Source: Rhyacichthys aspro | Lineage: Eukaryota; Chordata; Actinopteri; Gobiiformes; Rhyacichthyidae | NCBI GenBank assembly: GCA_036850595.1 | Contig: CM072161.1 | Coordinates: 12,669,905 to 12,733,904, forward strand | Direction: 5' to 3' | Length of the DNA stretch: 64,000 nt | Part shown: positions 38,201-53,200 of the stretch, one piece after another | How positions within the stretch are numbered: position 1 is the first letter of the stretch | Layout: every line of letters begins with the position of its first letter | Made by a program: the position numbers and the translations under genes | Notes under the pieces: generated by a model | What the model was told of the DNA's origin: nothing | Database searches by the model: none | Seen by the model: the letters and a program-made list of their open reading frames with translations, nothing else

Positions 38201-41200
38201 TACATTTATGTTTGTAGGTGTACAAATAATAATTAAACTGTAATTACTACAAAATAGATAAAGACAAAAAAGCATGTGAATGTAATTTTAGACAGTACAG
38301 TTTTGAAATATCTTCATTTCACCAAAACACACCAAACACACATTGCCTTTTGGCTCTATTCCTAATGAACATCAATGACTAATCTACACAGAAAAGGGAA
38401 ACCAACACTGACACAAGGAGACACAGGAAGTGGTGTAGGAAGTGGAAAACACTGTGGACAGACATTAAAGGCACACAACGTGTTACAAGCATGTGGTTGA
38501 ATGGGCAGGCTGGTAAAGTTTAGAATGAGATAGGTGATAATTACTCTGCATTGGCCACTGGGCTTGGCCCCCACAGCACCCACCTCCGTCGGGGAAGAGG
38601 GACCAGAACACAACGCGGTAGCCTTTCAGCACACCGTGCAGCGTCAGCCGTGGAGGCTCTGCCCACGTTATCACCGCCTCGTCCGACGTAACAGAGATGG
38701 CTCGCACGTTTTGAGGAGGCTCACTAGGAACTGGAGAGAGTAGAGGGTGGAGTTAGCAACACATACATCAACCATAAAGATGTCACAGCTCAAAAACCAC
38801 AATTCATATCTCTGAAATCAAATCAAATATTTAAATGGACTCTTGCCATCTTAAGAGAATCGATCAGGATTAGGCCTGTTTCAGAAGTTGTATTGGCATA
38901 TCAGGTTTATTTGTTTGAGGTTTTTCTTATTATTAGTATTCAACATTATAAAATATGTATCATGAAAATGTACATAAAGTTTAATAAATTATATCGTTAC
39001 ATTAAATTATTTGCTTCCTTTCATGCTGGTGAGGAAACAAATCCTGTGTATTTATGCAAACAACTTGCCAATCCCACTCTTGGCCAATTTCGTATAGCAT
39101 GTTTTTTTTCATTCTGAAAGCCTAACCCCTATTAAAAAAGGTGAGATGTGTAAAAGCTTGTTTTTGCATTGAATGAGGATACATGAATAATAAAAGTGGC
39201 ACACCTCAAGGGGTTAAATGCAGATGAAGTGGGTGGGGTGAGCTGCAATATGGAGAATAAAACCTCTTCTGTTCATCTTTCAGGTTATTCAAGAATTCCT
39301 AGGAGTAGCTTTTCTGCACAATTACCTTGACTATTCTCAATTATCATGATGAGAATGTCAATGATTGCTGTCCACATACGCATTTATTTTGACTAAACGA
39401 GTTAGATATCTGAGAGAGAAATCTGCGTCTTGTAAGGAGACGGAAGCAAGATAGATAAAGGCCAAGATAAGGCTGGGTGAGAGGATGACAGATAAAGGAA
39501 GCAGAGGCAGAGTGGGCAGACATTTATAGAGTAATGGGGATCCTTGTTCCTCTCGCTCTCTACCAGCCTAATGAGGGTGCTAATTAAAGTAGAAAGAGTA
39601 ATGGGGGATGTGCAGCAAATCCATTTCTACCATTTTGTTTGAACGTGTTCATTTGTGTCTATATGTATAACGTAACTGCTTTCATTTATCCGTCTGCAGT
39701 CATTTTTGACAAGATTGTATTTCTATCTGTATGTCTGCCTACACGCTGGCTTTCTTTCTTACCATCTTCCAGAGTGGTTGCATTGATCTCAGTACTGGAT
39801 GGTCCTGTCCCAGCTCTGTTGAAGGCCTGAACCACAACCCCGTACTGGGCAAACTTCTTTAAATTGTCCAGAGTGTACACTTCACTGTCCCCTGTAGCTT
39901 TCATCTCCACAATACTGTACTGGCCATTGCTGCCTGGACCGTTTTCTCTGTAACCAATCTGGTAGCCTCTGATCACGCCATTCTGCAACTCCTTCTTTGG
40001 AGCCTGAAAAAAACGTATACACTCACAGTTAGTTTAGATTAGTTTAAGTCACAACACAAGTATATAATTAACAAACAAAAATAAAATGTTATGTGATGTT
40101 TAATTAGTACAGGATAATCTTTGAAAAGTGAAATCTTTACCCTCCAAGTGACTCTTATGCTCTGAGATGTCATTGGCTGGAGGACTACTTCCATGGGTGG
40201 CCCATCAGGAGCTGTTAAGATAAAAGATATTAAGATCATTTAGAATTAAGATTAAAAAAAAAAAACCCAACTCATCAGTATTTGCAGTCATTTAAGGCAG
40301 AAAGAAACAGAAGAACATACAGTAGCATAGAAATAAAATGAGTGAGTGATAAACAGAAGTAAAAATGTACTCACGAGCTTCCTCTGTACTGATAGTAAGT
40401 TCTTTGCTGGGAAGGCTACGTCCAATCTTGTTGTAGGAGTACATGCGAATGCTGTAAACACAGGCCGGGTGCAGCTCCACAATGTTGGCCTGGTTGTTTG
40501 TGGGTGAGATGTTCCTGGTTGTGTACATGTGATCCCAGGAATCTGTTAAAAAGGAAAGATTTGTATTTTTGGACATGGCACTATTTGGCGTGCAAAGATG
40601 TGCAGCGCTCTGACCTACCTGACTTGTTCTTATACTCAATGTCATAGCTGGTGATGATACTGTTCCCGTCAAACCTTTGGATCCAGCGCAGATTCATGCT
40701 TCTGTCCTTTACCTCCCGGACTTCTAACTCAGGTGGGTCTGGTGGTTCTGTGTAAGTGGGCATCAGAGAGAGATGACAGTCATTCACTCAAAGTTTTATG
40801 TACAGAAAGAGGGTCATTTGTTATATGTTATAAAAAATATTTCCCATTTTATCCATTTATTATTAGTCTTTGTGGTTTGTACCTTGAACAGTGAGTTGGA
40901 TGAGCCCTCGACCCTCTCCATAGGAGTTGATGGCATGACAGGAGAAGAAGACAGAATCTCCTCGCTCTGCTGGATTCAGCTGTGAACATGAACAGGCGAG
41001 TTATCATCTACAGACTTCTGATTCACATGGACTGTGAAACTTTGTACATTTAGGACATTGACATCAGTGAATTATAGCTACGTATTTGGAGTGCTTGGTA
41101 GTGCTTGGAAATTTCCCAAAAATGTTATACGCATTACTTTCTTTTTCAATTGTAAGAAATATTGAATGGTAAATAAAAGATTACGACTGATCTCTTAAAC

Positions 41201-44200
41201 ATTTACAAATGCCACCAGTGAATATGCTCCTCACAGATTGTAATTTATTTAGGTCAATTTACTTCTGCTTGATATTATTCTATATCTGACCTTTAGGGTA
41301 GAGATGACTTCGTCCCCCTTCTTGTTGATAGTGATGGAGTAGCGGGGGTTCCTTTCAGCATCGATGACTGTGTCTCCTCTCTCCCAGCGGATGATTATAG
41401 GCTGCTCACCTCGCGCAGTGCAGTTTAGCTCCTTCGTTTGGCCCTTTCTTGCCATGGTGGTGTTAGGGTGGCTGGTGATCATGGCAGGGACTGAGCAAAA
41501 TTGCATACACATGTCAGTGTGACGAATCGCATTATATGGAGTAATGAGACGAGGGAACAGGGATGTGATATTAGAAATGGAGGATATATTACAGATGTAT
41601 AGACATCTCTATTGCTACCCTTGGCCCTACATTTTCATTTCACGCTTCAAGCCCCACTAGCCCTCCGCCTCCTCCTGATCTGCCGTCTTCTTTTCTACTC
41701 TCTGCCCATCTCCCTCTTTTACTCGCACATAGATTATTGATTCTAGGGGTTCCTGTGGTTTTGTTTTCATAACTAATTCATCAGGCCTTTCCCAGCAAAA
41801 CATTCAGGAGCATGCAGACAGACAGCCACAACATCATCTTCAATCAATACCAAGATAAGGGTTAGGGTGTTAACTTCAGTACTGACCTCACTAGCCTGGG
41901 GCAGAAGTGCATTTTACGGTAGAAGAGCTGAAGGTTTAGTTTTACTATTTGTACAGACCAGAAGTTGTGGGCACAAATATGAAGGTGAGAATGTGTTCAA
42001 GCCTTAGAGAGAAGTATTGAAGCTTACTCTTGACAGTGAGGATCATGCTTTTACTGATGTCTGAGCCAACACCATTGGAGGCCTGGCAGAGGTAGTAACC
42101 CCGGTCATCCTCAAGTACATGGCGAATGAGCAGAGAGCCATTGGACATGATCTGAATTCGGCCAGTCAGAGGCACCGGGTGATACTGCTGAGGGTTTCCC
42201 ACACCTGCAACACAAACACACAAAAAAATCCTTTTTAACTCCCCTTTTAACTCACAAAAAGTAGGTTGTAGAAATTGCTTTACCTTTAGCATGTTTCCAC
42301 ATGACCTTTGGAGGTGGATAACCCTCCACAGAGCAGTTGAGGACACCTGCCTTCCCATAGATACAGTCCTGGTTGTTGGGTTGCACTACAAAACGTGGTG
42401 GCACTAAAAAAAAAATAAACATGCTTTGACACAGCAGTATTAAATGTATAACATAACAAAAGAAGCCCAGTGGTATCCTATTCCATTTAATGTGACCTAT
42501 TTTATGTTCTCGCTTATTCTCTCACCAGTAACTATCAACTGTCTCTCCCAGCTGACAGTGGCGGCTGCGTTGCTAGCGATGCAGGTATAGTTTCCGTTGT
42601 GCTTCAGTGTCACCTTGGAGATCTGTAAGGAGCTCATGAATTCTTTGGTCTCTATTGCGACGCCAGAGGCGGAGCCTGGCACTATGAGTTGGCCATCTTT
42701 GTGCCAGGTGATGCGTATGGGCATGTCCCCAGATGACACCACGCAAGCAATATACATGAGCTTTCCCACAGAGGTAGAGGGGATATCGAAAGGCTGGATG
42801 AGCGGTGGCACTGCGGGAGAGGACAAGCAAGAGTCAGTGTAAAGAAGGCACCAATAGACAGAGACGGAAGAGGACAACGTGGCCATCTCAAGCTCTGCTG
42901 TGAAAAAGAGAAGGTCATTGGCCGCTGGGTCCCACTTCTCTACCCCCCTTCAGCCCCATCTCCTGCAGCCCATAATAGCTGCTCTGGTTAGAGTCCAATT
43001 GGCAAGAGGAAGTCAGTCCGTTGCCATGGTAATGGAGGTTGGGGTGGGGGTACTACAGCTGAGACATCTGGGGGATTTAATCTAGGCTTCATTATTATTC
43101 ATCTAATTAAATCAGAGACACACTCACACTCAGGCACACGCACGCACCCTTAAACACCTCTGCAGCTGCCCTGCTACCATCATTACCCCACTCACAGACG
43201 CAACAAAACACAGAGGCATACTCAAGCATCAATCTGACCAAAACACTGTTTAATGCTGTCATAAGGCAATACTGTAAAGATGGTCCATGGAACAATGATG
43301 TCCAAGTATGCTGGTTTTCATCACTATTTCTTAAATGCTCCAATTTTCTTTAGTAAACATTGTTAATAAAGCAATAAAATTTGAACATTTCATTCAAGCT
43401 GCACAGTGAAAGAATGTCATATTTAATGAAAAAAAAAAAAATCAAGAAATGGATCTATACATATCTAAGTAAGTTATTAGGGTCGAAAATGTTCCAACTC
43501 TGATTTTATTAATACATACCTTTGACAGTGACATGGACAGTCTGGTTGATTGACACTTGGGGTTGGATTAGCACACTACACAAGTAGGTGCCCTCGTCTG
43601 CGCCCTTTTGTACGTCCGTCAACCGTAGGGTGCCATTCTCAAACAACACTTGACGATGATTATCAGGCAGCTGCATGCCATCTTTTAGCCACTTGATAGA
43701 ATAATATGGATAGCCAATCACCCGACACGTGATATAGGTGTTTCTGCCTGCCACTGCTGTGATGTCCCGCATGGGTCTGATTCGGGGCGGACCTGAGGAC
43801 ACAGGGAAGAGAGGGAGGGGATGGAGGGGCCGATGAGGTGTAGGCAGAGGTCATGGCAGAGTAAAAAAGTAGCCATAGAGAAGGAGGTGAGGAGATAGAT
43901 GTTGGGATAGAGTGATTGGGGCAAGTTGACAAGTGGAGAGGGAGGTTAGTTATGCTCCGTTTACTCAAATTTGATGAGGATATATCTGAATTTAAGTCAA
44001 ATCACTTATTCTTTATACCTATATGTGTATTTCTAAGGTAGATTTTAACTGGGCCCAAATCAAAATGTTCCATATGATTGCTTACAGTAGAGTCACCCAT
44101 TACTTTATGTAATGGCTTTAGGCTCAATCTCCATAAAATGTTTTTGATCAGAAACCGACATAAAAGACATTTTTATCAAATCATAATTTTCTCATGACTT

Positions 44201-47200
44201 TATATATTCACAGTACAGTAATAGAAAAAAATAGTATTCTCAACTTTGACTATTAATGACTATTAATGATTCTGTCCTGTCAGCTCAGCAATGCTCAATG
44301 CTATGAAAACTATGTGGGCCTCGTTCCTAACTTTTTAGATAGCAAACCTATGTGATGTGTGTTTGTCTAAAATCAGGTGTAGAGTGCGTTTATATTGAAA
44401 AGCAGACAGGCACCTCTTACGTTTATGCGCGCTTGGTACTCGGCGCTACCGGCCGAGTTGCGTGCGACGCAACGATATACTCCTCCATCTCGAATGAGTG
44501 GGCTGCTGACGTTGACATGTGACACAGTCAAGCCATCCGACAATGTGTACTGGCTCGTCTTGTAGGTAGAGTCTCGCACCACGGGCTCATCGTCCAAAGT
44601 CCAGGTGATGGAGGGTGGCGGGGCTCCTTTGGCAGCACACATGAGAGAGAAAGGCTCACCGGGGTTTACCACCCGCTCGCTGAAGGAAGACACAATACGA
44701 GGAGTACCATCTGAGGGATAAAAATAAAGAAAAGTTACATAAGGTACTGACAAAAAAGGTGTAAAAGTTGAGGAAGACCCCTTCATCCTGTCATGGGCAT
44801 ATGTTGTCTACAGAGCCTCTTTGCAGTTTGCGTTAACTTACCCTCTAACAAAATAATGGAGAAGTCCTGAGCAGTGTGGCCCTTTCGAGAGGCGAAGCAC
44901 TGATAAGCACCGGAGTGAAATTTCTGTGCAGCAGTGATCTGCAGTGTGTCGTTGTGTTGTCCCTGGATGGAGATGTGCTGGTCTGGGACAATGGACTCCG
45001 TGTTTCGGTACCAGCTGATGGTGTATTCTGGCGAGCCCTCCACCGAACAGGTGAAGAAGAGTGTACTGCTGATGCCAGTTTTCAGATTCTTAGGGGACAA
45101 GGTCACTCGTAGTGGATCTAAGAAAAGGAAGCACCATGATACACAACATTATTTGACAAAGAAGTCTAAGTCATGTGTAAAATCTGTCTATAAAAAAAAA
45201 GCAAAATTAAATACACTTAATATTCATTCTTTTTGTTTACTTTAGCACACAAGAGAGATTCATAAATACAATTTACTTATGGTAGGCTTAGTGGAGTAGT
45301 TTAAGTTAAGTTTTGTTTTTCCCAACTGACTTAGTGGTACTAAAATCCTAACCAGTTGTGAAGTATTACATAATGCTACTGTAAATGATAAAATGCCTAA
45401 CAATGCAAGTGTTGCATTTTATTTTAGGGAATGTAAAGTGATTAAACTGAACGAATTGCATGACGCATGTTTTCAGTGGGCATTTATGGTCTAACAGAGA
45501 GTCAGGATTTGAAACCACGATCAGCAGCAGTGACTCAATCAGTTAGACGCACTCATTAAAAAAGCAGCTGGAGATATCTCTTCACATCTCTGTCCACTTG
45601 TGTGTGAGAGCCTGAGCATGTCTACATATATGTGTATGTGCAAAATGTCAGTGAGCAATAAGGCAGCTGGTGGTGTGTGCTGGGGGGCATGGCTGTGCCT
45701 CCCAACCCCCCCTTACCCTGTCAGAGTCACAGAGTGTGCTGCCATGATGTGCCCACTGGCAAAGCCTACCGCCTTGCTATTCTCTCCTCTGTCTAGCCTT
45801 GTACCGCTCTTTGTTTACGTGAATTCTTTACACAATGTGCATTTATCTCCACCCATTTTTATTATTGTATTATTACGTGGCAGACAATGTCATTCCTGTG
45901 CTGTCTGGGTGTGTGATTGTCCCCTCCATGACCCCTCATCTTTATCTTTGTCATTCTCACACTCCTCCTCTCTGATGGTGACTGGTGCTGGCAGCAGTGT
46001 TAAGGATCCAGTCTCAGTGAATTACTGCCCTGTCTTCCTTTTTGAGAGCTGATATGACAGGGCATCACACGGCTCACACACATGTTTGTCACTGACACAC
46101 TAGGTGCATCTTATATGTGTGCCTCAAAGCTAAAGCAAAAAAGGAGTTTGACTTTGTCTGCCAGCTTGCTTCAGTGAGAGGACCGTGTGGGAGTGTGTCA
46201 GCTTGTGTCGCACACGTATGGGCTCACACACCTATAACGTGAAGCTGTCCAGACACCTCTTTCGAGCCAAAGCTGTTGGTGACCTCGCAAGCGTAGCTGC
46301 CGCTGTCCTCCTGCCTCAGGTCGCTGATGGTCAGTCCAGTCAAACGCCGTGTCCAGCGGGCGTCTGAAGGCAGGGGACGGCCGTCTTTCAGCCAACGCAC
46401 AGTGGGGCTGGGGTAACCTCCTGCTATACATGGGAGCTCAATACTCTGGCCTGCATACACCTCTCCTGCTTGAAAACTGTCCAGGATGGTTGGCGAGGAC
46501 TCATTGGGATCTAGAAACAACAACCAGGTTGCATTATAGCAAACTTACATTACAGTTTGACGGGAAAGTGTCACTGTGATGCTTACCCATTACAGAGAGC
46601 CTGGCCCCGTTGCTTTGCCGCGTCTCGCCGCTGTACTTGTGTTTGGTGATGCACCTGTAGGTGGAGAGGGCATCCTCCTTCTGAACGTCTGAGATGTAAA
46701 GAGCCCCAAAGGACGTTAGCGAAAACCTGTTACCTGAGGAGCACACAAACAGTAAAGAGCTAACATTAATTTCCTCCTCAGTGAACATCCAGTAAAACCT
46801 GAACCAGGATCATCATTCTGGTTCAAATCCATTGTGCACATTGCAAAACCGTATTGTGCTAAGAACAAACAGCTGCCTGAGCAGTTGGCACTACCTGCAC
46901 TCATAATGTTGCCTCCCAAAACCTGGCACATTATCAAGGCCTGGAGGACACACAGCGGTCACTAACAGCACCAACAGACAGAGCAGAGACAGACTGACTG
47001 TTCTTCTGCACACAATGAGAAAGTGTAGTGTCACAAAATAAAATACAGAGTACTGCTTTTAGATATTGGTTTGGTTTACTGAATTTGATAAACGATAAAA
47101 AGTAAATGTATGATAAATGTATGCAATAATTGTAAAGTAACAAAATATCTGACTTTACTTATGTCTTGGATCAAAGCTACAAGCTAACTGTTTGAAGGAC

Positions 47201-50200
47201 TGCATCCAAGCGCACCTGCAGATTTATTAACATTAATATTTTATTTCCAGGCTGTGTGTTCACCGGGTCTCCACAGGGTGAGTGTGTACACCGTAGGTAG
47301 CAGTTATGGACTGTGCATATGTTTGCATGGAAAGTACTGTATGACCTGAGAGGAGGCACAGGCTGCAATTTCACAGCTGCCTTTGTTTGTCCCCCAGAAT
47401 GAAGCCTTACAGGATAATGAGCACTTTAAGACTGCTACTCCCACAACACCAACGATTCGCCTGTCACAACACTCTGACACAGGCAGGGAGGGAGAGAGAG
47501 AGAGTCAGCTGGATCTGTCAAAGCCACACTTTCTGACTTAAGCAAGAATTCATCTTATCTGCAGCAGTGCATCTGAAACGATGGTGATTTAGTTCATGAT
47601 TTATTTTTTCAGTCCGCACATCTTTAAGGTCAATCTTTGGACTAATGTCTGTTTCTCTTGCTCCGCCTCTAGCTCACAGTCACTAAGCAGAGTGGCAGAC
47701 GGAGTAAAATATTAATTACTAAATCACTGTGCTCCCTCAGCTTTTATTCACGCTGACTTGACCAGATAACGAGAAACAGAGCCAATGTTTCACGCAATGT
47801 ACATATGCAGACAGTGGCGGCAAAACATCCACAAATACTGGCGCTATGAGGGGAAGAGGGAGCAGTTGTTGTTGATAATGGTGCTGCCTTTACATGTTTT
47901 AAGTCCAAAGTGTTTAACCTTTTTCCATTTTTTCCTATTTCTACAGCAAAAAATAAATAAAAAAGAAAAAAAATTTTGCAAAGATGTTTTTCTATTTATG
48001 TGAAATATTTTTGTCTGACAGCAATTGAAACATTTTCTTAACTCATTCAATTATTTTCTTTTGCTTATCCTTATACTTTATGGATACTATACGCCAACTT
48101 TGAAGTGTACACAAAAACTGCTGTGTTGGTAGTGACACTGTCTTAAATGCATGAAACGGAAAACCTTAAGGGCCCATTATATCTGAAAAATAGAAGCACT
48201 CATGGATCCACAAAAACTCTCCGCAGGAACCATTAAGAGGTTCAAGTATTTTTTTTATCAAATATAAATGCTTCTATAAAGAGTCCTTTCACCCAGAAAG
48301 AAGCTTTACTCAAAGATGCTCTATTGCCTTGAGGATCCTTGGATGTTGTTTAGTCATAGCCACATAGAAATAAATTCAGGGAATAAACAGTGTAAAAAAC
48401 AGACCCTGTATCTGTGACGGGATGGGATCTTTATTATCTGCATTGGTACAATAAATAATGTGTAATAATAAAGTTTATTACATTTAAAATTAACACATAT
48501 AACTAAATAACTTTTTTACCAGGAAAACATTATTATCTCTATGCTTTTAATGTCTTTTAGGATTTATTATATTGAAATAATAGATTTTAAGAGCATTTTA
48601 ATTAGCATCTTATCGTTTTTTGTTTTTTTTTTAGCAGAATTTCCTATAAACACATACTGCATGGCATTTGAGACCTATATGCAGAGTTCACTTTTGTATC
48701 ATGCATTAATTACAAATATATCATTGTGGAAAAAGCCAATAAGTAAAGCTCAAAAGCAAATTATTTGACATTTACGTTTCCTTGGTACATCTCTTTGTGA
48801 TGAAAAGATGTATTCCTTACATAATTAATAGTGCATGGCCTATACAAACCTCTCTAGAGTAATAAAAGTCTGAGTCATTTATTTAATTTTTGAAGCCAGC
48901 AAAAGGCCTTTTGACCAGACTTGGTGGTTTGATAAAATCAAAGGCAAATAATGAAACTTTAGATATGCAACAAATATATGGAAATATAAAGGCATGACAC
49001 TTGGTCTATAAATAGGATCTATACTGTATCCTGTGTGAGTTAGTAGCAGCCTCATTTTCTCACATGCAAATGAAGGCGTCGGCGCAAAGATAACGAGGCC
49101 CATATTTCCACCTCCTCAGTGGGGCCATTATTTATTGATGTTCTGCATCTTTTCCCCCTCCCTCCCTCTCTCTCTCACGCTTTCTTCTTCCTCTCCCTGT
49201 TGCTAGGGTCTTCTTACTGCCATCCTGTTTAGATTTCAGCATTAGCAATTATTAAAGCACAGTGTGTTTACAATCACTGACGATGAGGCATTAAGGTTGT
49301 TCCTGCCACTCTGGTGTACAATGGTAAAAGTGTTTAACAGAGAAATCACGACTGAAAGTCAAATTAATGGGAACATAGCACCGATGTGAAGTTGCTAAAT
49401 ATAGCAGTGAGATGCAAATAGGTTTTATCCAATCACAAATATTTGACAAAAACTGTGCTCTCTCTCTCAGTTCCCCCTTTTTGGAGCATCCAAATTAGCT
49501 CTTATCCATGAATATGCTTTTGTTACTGTTTTGTCTGACAACACAATGACAATAACATTTTTCTTTTGCCATTCAGGAACGATACCAAGTGTTTGGGGCA
49601 AGTGCTACATCCTTTTTGAGTCTTTCTGGAGATAGTTTGGAGCCTCGAAACAAAAGTTTGACTTATTGACATGCCCTGTCTAACATTACCACTATGTTAA
49701 CTGTCTCTTACAAATACTTTATATTACATTACATTAACATTTCTTTAAATTGACTTAGAGGGATTGCTTTGAATGGATTGAAGTAGTAAATATAAGTGAT
49801 AGATTATAGCTTTCGGTAAAATACCGACGTTCTCAAGAGATTTTATATTACTGACTCTGTATCTAATCAGTTCAGAAAAGGCTAATGAGCTATCGAACTG
49901 GCATCGCTGTTTTCCCCTTGGCAGATCTCTGCGATCTGATCCCATGGGTGCCCATCTTACTCCACAATGCTCGTGGTCAAAGGCAGAGGATCCTTGCCTT
50001 GAAGGGTTTTCCCAGTTAAATGAAGGTTAGTCTATTTTCACTGCTTATTAGACAACCAGAAGTAAACATAATGAGAAAAGCAGCAGTGGGTCAGTGGTTT
50101 AACTCCTCCACAATCTGCAGCCAGACAACAACAGCTCTCACATCGGTGCCTACAGCTCCACATTAAAGACACAAGCTCCAGAGTTACTTTGGCTCAGAAA

Positions 50201-53200
50201 AAAAATCACTTCTCATGTATAGGCTTTTATTCTTAAGATTTACAACAGTAGTACCTATGATGGCCACTAAAACCTAAGACCCTCTCTGCGTTAAACTGTC
50301 CGGGCCCTCTGAACAAATGAATCATTTAAACCGCTGACATGAAAACAATATGTGTCTTTGTAATATATTAAAATACAATGTGGAATAATATATAAGTAAA
50401 TCAAAAGTAAAAAGAACTTGTTAAAGCTTGTTCTTGATCTACAATCATATTTGTTAATGTGACATATTTTCAGGATTGACAGAAACATGGCGCATAGCTG
50501 CTCATTTTTAGTATTAAAAAATAATAATCACTGTGCGAACTGTGACCTGACATCCTCTTTCTTAAGTCATAGTTAGATATCCCCAAAAAATATTACAATA
50601 ATACATTTGTTCAAATCAGCAAAATTTATTAAAAACTACACTCTGTACCTTTGGCGTCCTCTGCGTTAAGTCACAGAGAACAATGTGAAAGAAACGAAGA
50701 GGGAGGAGAAGCAGATCAAAGACTTGTGACTTGTGACAAAAGCAGCGTGTTCTGGAGATATATTCTCTGTGGGACTGGAATATGCCTGGTACTCACAAAC
50801 ACAGAGACAAAACAAACCCCTACCATATTTAAAACAGAACTAAATATTCCCCATATTGAATGGAAAAATAACTCCATTGGTCTCAGTTAATGGCTGAAAT
50901 CCAGGTTTGCACTCAGAGGAATGTGTTAGAGTGGAGTAACAGCATCTTTGGACTGAATGACTCAATGTAGAAAGGATTGAGCAAACAAAAAGTGCAGACA
51001 CATAAAGGAAAAGAATATATGGGAGAAAACGGACTCCATTTCTGTCTGCTTCCTTTTCAACCTTTATGCAAAAAGGGGAGTTGCATTTGTATTCAAAGAG
51101 AGCAGCCACTCCACCCTCCCTTTGCTCTCTCCACTGTGTACATTAAAAGCCCAAGTAGAAGCAGGTGTCAGCCAATTAAATATATACACTTCCCTGTCTT
51201 TTATTCCACTGCACACTTACTTAACATCTATGAATGGCCCCCTCTTAACTCCTTTCAATTCACATTCAAAGCGTGTTTTATTGGCACAACTGATGTGTTA
51301 CAACTAATTGTGCGACAGGAGCCCACCCTTCTGCATCTCCTTCATAAAAGAGACTTTGTTAAACCAAACCAAACTGTTCAGGCAGAGCATGAGTCGCGCT
51401 GCTGCCAGTTCAGGCTACACCGCATGAACGAAGAATCTGAATCCAAGCGCTGAAAATACTTTTTCTCAAGCGCTGGCCATTTTTAAAAAGGCGACAAGAT
51501 GCGTGGACAAGGGAGGGAGGCGGGTTAGAGGAAGCGAGCGCTCTGTCATGTTTTCATTAAAAAGCCACGCTTCACTGTCTCTTCCTTGCTGCCGCCCGCT
51601 CTCCTAAACCAATTCTGACTGCTTACCTCATCTTTCAATCATGTCTACTACAGTGAATAAAGTGGGGTCTCTCTTGGAAAGTTACAGGGACCAAGAGGAA
51701 TCGAATGGGGGAGGTGTTGGAGGAAAGGGAATAAGTCCAGCAGTTTCCACGGCGATGGGACCACGTCTCTTCTGCCTCGCTGACTGCTCTGTCCCAATTT
51801 GCCCTGTGTGACTTTAGACGGTAAACACTGGGGGAGGGGACCACGTCGAGGGGTCGATCGAAGAGTGGCCCGAGTCGGGGACGGGCCGTAAAACTGTTGG
51901 TATGCAAAAGAGCACATTCATGTAGATATAAGTCAATGCCGCAGAGATGCCACGTTCCAGTCCATAAAGCCGTCCTAAGCAGACAGGCAGACGAGGCCGC
52001 ATAAAGCTAAATGGACCATCTCAGATAGAGGGACTGCTGAGGAGATTAAGCATCAGTAGAAACATCAGAGGAAACGAGGGATGGAGGGGAAAGAGGGTGG
52101 GAGGATAGGAGAGCGAGAGAAATGGGGAGAGATGTAGAAATAGGACTCCATTATTCATGACGTGTGTTTCATGTGCTTGGTGACATCTGGGACAGCAGTG
52201 ATAATGAGAGTCCCAGGAGAGAGAAACTACATACACACACAGAGAGATACACGTCCCGATACACCGCAGTGGAAGTGTGCCACTGTGGTCCAAGCACCTA
52301 GATCAACTGGATATCCCATTATTGAACTTTGGATAAAAATAATCTGAGCTTGCTAAAAGTAAACTATTTTAAAGCTCATCCTGCTGCTTGTTTTGGCTCA
52401 GCAGCCGGTGAGAGTGGCTGGGATGTATAGTGCATGTCTGCTATCATATGTTTGTGTGTCTGGGTGATGCAGTGTACTTCAGCTTAGCCCATGGCCCGGG
52501 GCAGTGAGCTGCATTAGCGGCACTGAGTGAGCTGCCTGGTCCCTCCCTATTAGAGTGCTGGTGGCAGAGGAGTGTCACTGGCCAGTGCTGAGAGGGGGCT
52601 TAACTACCGCACAAACACACATGTCCACACAGAGTGTTTACCAGAAAGGACAGCCAAAATCCCAAACAGTACGTCAAATGGGCTCTGAATACCCGCAGTA
52701 TTTAAATACAGTTCACAAAGTCACATTTGTAGAAATTAAACAACAGAGGTGGTTAAAACAGCAGTTTGTAAAGCAAGTGAAAAGAGGATAAAAGACCTAT
52801 GATTAGTTCAAATTACATTCATTTGGGAAAAAAGATTCAGTGACATTACGCAGTTAACCCTCAGATAAAAAGTTCATACTTACAACATTACTGTCCATGA
52901 AGCCATAATAAATCCAGTTTAAATCTCCTATTAGTTTAAATTACCCCTTCCTTAATAATATTTCAGCAATGAAGGAGCAATGAGGCAGTTTAGAAGATCC
53001 TGTCTTGTCCATGTCACTACAGTATCAGTTCTGGTCTGAATGTGGATCAGACTACTGCAAGCATTGAGTGTCTTGATGTCACTATAGTAACCAATGTGTC
53101 ATTACACTGCAGACATACAGTATATTGCTATAGCTTGACTGATAAATAGCAGAGCATATATTACAATCTTTACAAAAAACCAGTACCATTTCTATACTTT

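Noticed and set aside
45600..46052. 150-codon plus-strand open frame in a dscaml1 intron
   Set aside because: Repetitive hydrophobic and serine-rich translation typical of CT-rich intron sequence, and no splice partners.
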